This document shows positions 6,784 to 8,001 of a DNA stretch of 8,001 nucleotides, one piece after another (position 1 is the first letter of the stretch; each line of letters opens with the position of its first letter). Both the position numbers and the translations under genes were made by a program. The stretch comes from Gammaproteobacteria bacterium (GTDB lineage Bacteria > Pseudomonadota > Gammaproteobacteria > Pseudomonadales > Pseudomonadaceae). The notes beneath the pieces are model-generated. The model saw only the letters and a list, made by a program, of their open reading frames with translations, was not told the origin of the DNA and made no database searches. The stretch spans positions 1 to 8,001 of the forward strand of contig JAAYHO010000178.1 of assembly GCA_012735335.1 (NCBI GenBank). Direction: 5' to 3'.

Positions 6784-7674
6784 ATGTCCTGGTTGCAACT
6801 GCGTCTAGCCATCACCCCGGAACAGGCCGAACCCATGGAGGACCTGTTGCTGGGTCTGGGTGCCGTATCGGTCACTTTCATGGATGCCGAGGACCAGCCG
6901 ATCTTCGAGCCGGACCTGGGCACCACCCCGCTGTGGCAGCATACCCACCTGCTGGCCCTGTTCGAGGCGGATACCGAGCGCCAGTCGCTGATCGATCAAT
7001 TGCAGCAACTCTGGCGGCAGCCCCTGCCTGAACATCAGTTCGAGGATATTGCCGATCAGGACTGGGAGCGCAGCTGGATGGACAATTTCCAGCCCATGCG
7101 CTTTGGCCAGCGTCTGTGGATAGTCCCCAGCTGGCATGAGGCGCCCGATCCGCAGGCAGTCAACCTGCTGCTCGATCCCGGTCTGGCCTTCGGCACCGGT
7201 ACCCACCCGACCACTGCCCTGTGTCTGGAATGGCTGGATGGTCAGCAGCTGCAGGGGTTGCAGGTGATCGACTTCGGTTGCGGCTCGGGCATTCTGGCCA
7301 TCGCCGCACTGCTGCTGGGCGCCGAACAGGTGGTCGGCACCGATATCGACCCGCAGGCACTGGAGGCCTCCCGGGACAACGCCCAGCGCAACCAGTTGGC
7401 CGATGAGCGTTTCCCGCTGTATCTTCCTGAGGCCTTGCCGGCCGAGCCTGCCGACCTGCTGGTAGCCAATATCCTGGCCGGGCCGCTGGTCAGTCTGGCA
7501 CCACAGCTCACCAGCCTGGTCAGACCCGGCGGTCGCATCGCCCTGTCCGGTATCCTCGCCGAACAGACCGATGAGATTCTGGCTGCCTATGAAAACGCCT
7601 TCGAGCTGGACCCGGTGGCGGAAAAGGACGGCTGGATCCGGGTCAGTGGCGTACGCCGGAATCTGGCACCCTGA
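6784..7674 (+). CDS. prmA: PrmA, ribosomal protein L11 methyltransferase
   Basis: An S-adenosylmethionine-dependent enzyme that, in characterised bacteria, trimethylates ribosomal protein L11; loss is usually tolerated. It has 296 residues, the usual length. An N-terminal substrate-recognition domain ([20 protein letters not shown]..., about 1-100) leads into the Rossmann-type catalytic domain. The PrmA signature [15 protein letters not shown] is at 130-144. The SAM-binding motif I is [15 protein letters not shown] (161-175), the acidic motif GTDIDPQAL follows with D187/D189, and VANILAGPL (227-235) is the N-P/I-L-like motif of this family. AAGGA at 6773-6777 sits 6 bases before the ATG. The 63 bases between the accC terminator and this ATG contain TTCTTT (6731-6736) and GATAAG (6752-6757), 15 bases apart, as a poor but possible promoter. 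The next gene follows 75 bases downstream in the same direction. Confidence 0.97.
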   Translation: MSWLQLRLAITPEQAEPMEDLLLGLGAVSVTFMDAEDQPIFEPDLGTTPLWQHTHLLALFEADTERQSLIDQLQQLWRQPLPEHQFEDIADQDWERSWMDNFQPMRFGQRLWIVPSWHEAPDPQAVNLLLDPGLAFGTGTHPTTALCLEWLDGQQLQGLQVIDFGCGSGILAIAALLLGAEQVVGTDIDPQALEASRDNAQRNQLADERFPLYLPEALPAEPADLLVANILAGPLVSLAPQLTSLVRPGGRIALSGILAEQTDEILAAYENAFELDPVAEKDGWIRVSGVRRNLAP

Positions 7675-7700
7675 TGCGCTTGTCGGCACAATATGGACAA

Positions 7701-7719
7701 CCCGCCCTGTGGTGGCGGG
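7701..7719. repeat. Small inverted repeat between prmA and the zinc-ribbon gene
   Basis: CCCGCC (7701-7706) and GGCGGG (7714-7719) can form a 6-bp stem around a 7-base loop. No T run follows on the plus strand (CTTCAACTG comes next), so it is not a convincing terminator. It could be a weak attenuating hairpin, an mRNA end-stabilising structure or chance. Confidence 0.4.
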
Positions 7720-7749
7720 CTTCAACTGACTGAAGGATCTGGTCATATC

Positions 7750-8001
7750 ATGAGCGAGCTGCTGGTTACCCAATGCCCCCACTGTCAGACCCGTTTCCGA
7801 CTGACCCCGGAGCAATTGAGCGTGGCCAACGGGCATGTGCGCTGCGGGGCCTGTCTGGAGGTATTCCACGCCGCCGATGCCGCCGCCGCGCTGAGCAGGC
7901 AGCCGCAGCCCACGCCCGCCACCCCCGAACCAACACCGCCCCCAGCTCCAGCGCCCACACCGCCGGCCCAGACCAGCCTGCTGCCGGATGACCTGGACGA
8001 G
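7750..8001 (+). CDS. Zinc-ribbon / DUF3426-type protein, 5' end only
   Basis: The first 84 codons of a protein whose 3' part lies beyond the right edge. It opens MSELLVTQCPHCQTRFRLTP and continues to VRCGACLEVFHA. The four cysteines C9, C12, C32 and C35 form two CxxC knuckles of an MJ0042-type zinc ribbon at the N-terminus. A proline- and alanine-rich low-complexity linker follows (about 51-73), then an acidic stretch DDLDE. In Pseudomonas the gene after prmA, as I recall, combines this ribbon with a membrane helix and a DUF3426 domain; those parts would be off the window, so DUF3426 is inferred from context. Function is not established. The ATG at 7750 has AAGGA at 7733-7737, with a rather long 12-base spacing. 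It probably shares a transcript with prmA. Confidence 0.85.
   Translation, partial: MSELLVTQCPHCQTRFRLTPEQLSVANGHVRCGACLEVFHAADAAAALSRQPQPTPATPEPTPPPAPAPTPPAQTSLLPDDLDE

Noticed and set aside
6805..7869. Minus-strand 354-codon open frame opposite prmA and the zinc-ribbon gene
   Set aside because: It is antisense to two recognisable genes and has no recognisable domain. The GC-biased third positions explain its length.

Overview
The window is GC-rich and densely coding. It looks like a core-genome segment of a gammaproteobacterium in or near the Pseudomonadaceae. Three things point there: the order dsbD - aroQ (type II) - accB - accC - prmA - zinc-ribbon/DUF3426 gene, the neighbouring yciH and DUF2333 genes, and the protein sequences themselves. 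From memory, Pseudomonas genomes keep a very similar order here; no database was searched.

Left part, minus strand (1-2140). A DUF2333 inner-membrane protein gene is followed after 3 bases by yciH, a SUI1/eIF1-like protein. After a 138-base gap comes the 5' half of a MATE-family transporter gene that runs off the left edge. The gap holds a compact set of inverted repeats at about 681-740. Two hairpins have identical geometry (6-bp stem, 6-nt loop) and mutually complementary loops. This is the least explained structure in the window.

Divergent region (2141-2340). It separates DUF2333 from dsbD. It holds a strong Shine-Dalgarno that fixes the DUF2333 start, a candidate sigma70-type promoter facing left, and a perfect 14-bp palindrome just upstream of dsbD.

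Right part, plus strand (2341-8001). dsbD encodes the membrane thiol-disulfide reductant conductor, with all six redox cysteines present. After a non-coding spacer of about 208 bases come aroQ (3-dehydroquinate dehydratase), accB (biotin carboxyl carrier protein) and accC (biotin carboxylase). These three are closely spaced and probably co-transcribed, and a textbook intrinsic terminator follows accC. prmA (ribosomal protein L11 methyltransferase) has its own upstream gap. It is followed by the first 84 codons of a zinc-ribbon protein that runs off the right edge.

Functionally this is housekeeping: periplasmic redox, aromatic amino-acid synthesis, the first step of fatty-acid synthesis, and ribosome modification or initiation. 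I saw no CRISPR array, phage, defence island, insertion sequence with a transposase, or RNA gene. I do not see a novel multi-gene system. The items most worth checking are the intergenic repeat element and the dsbD-proximal palindrome.
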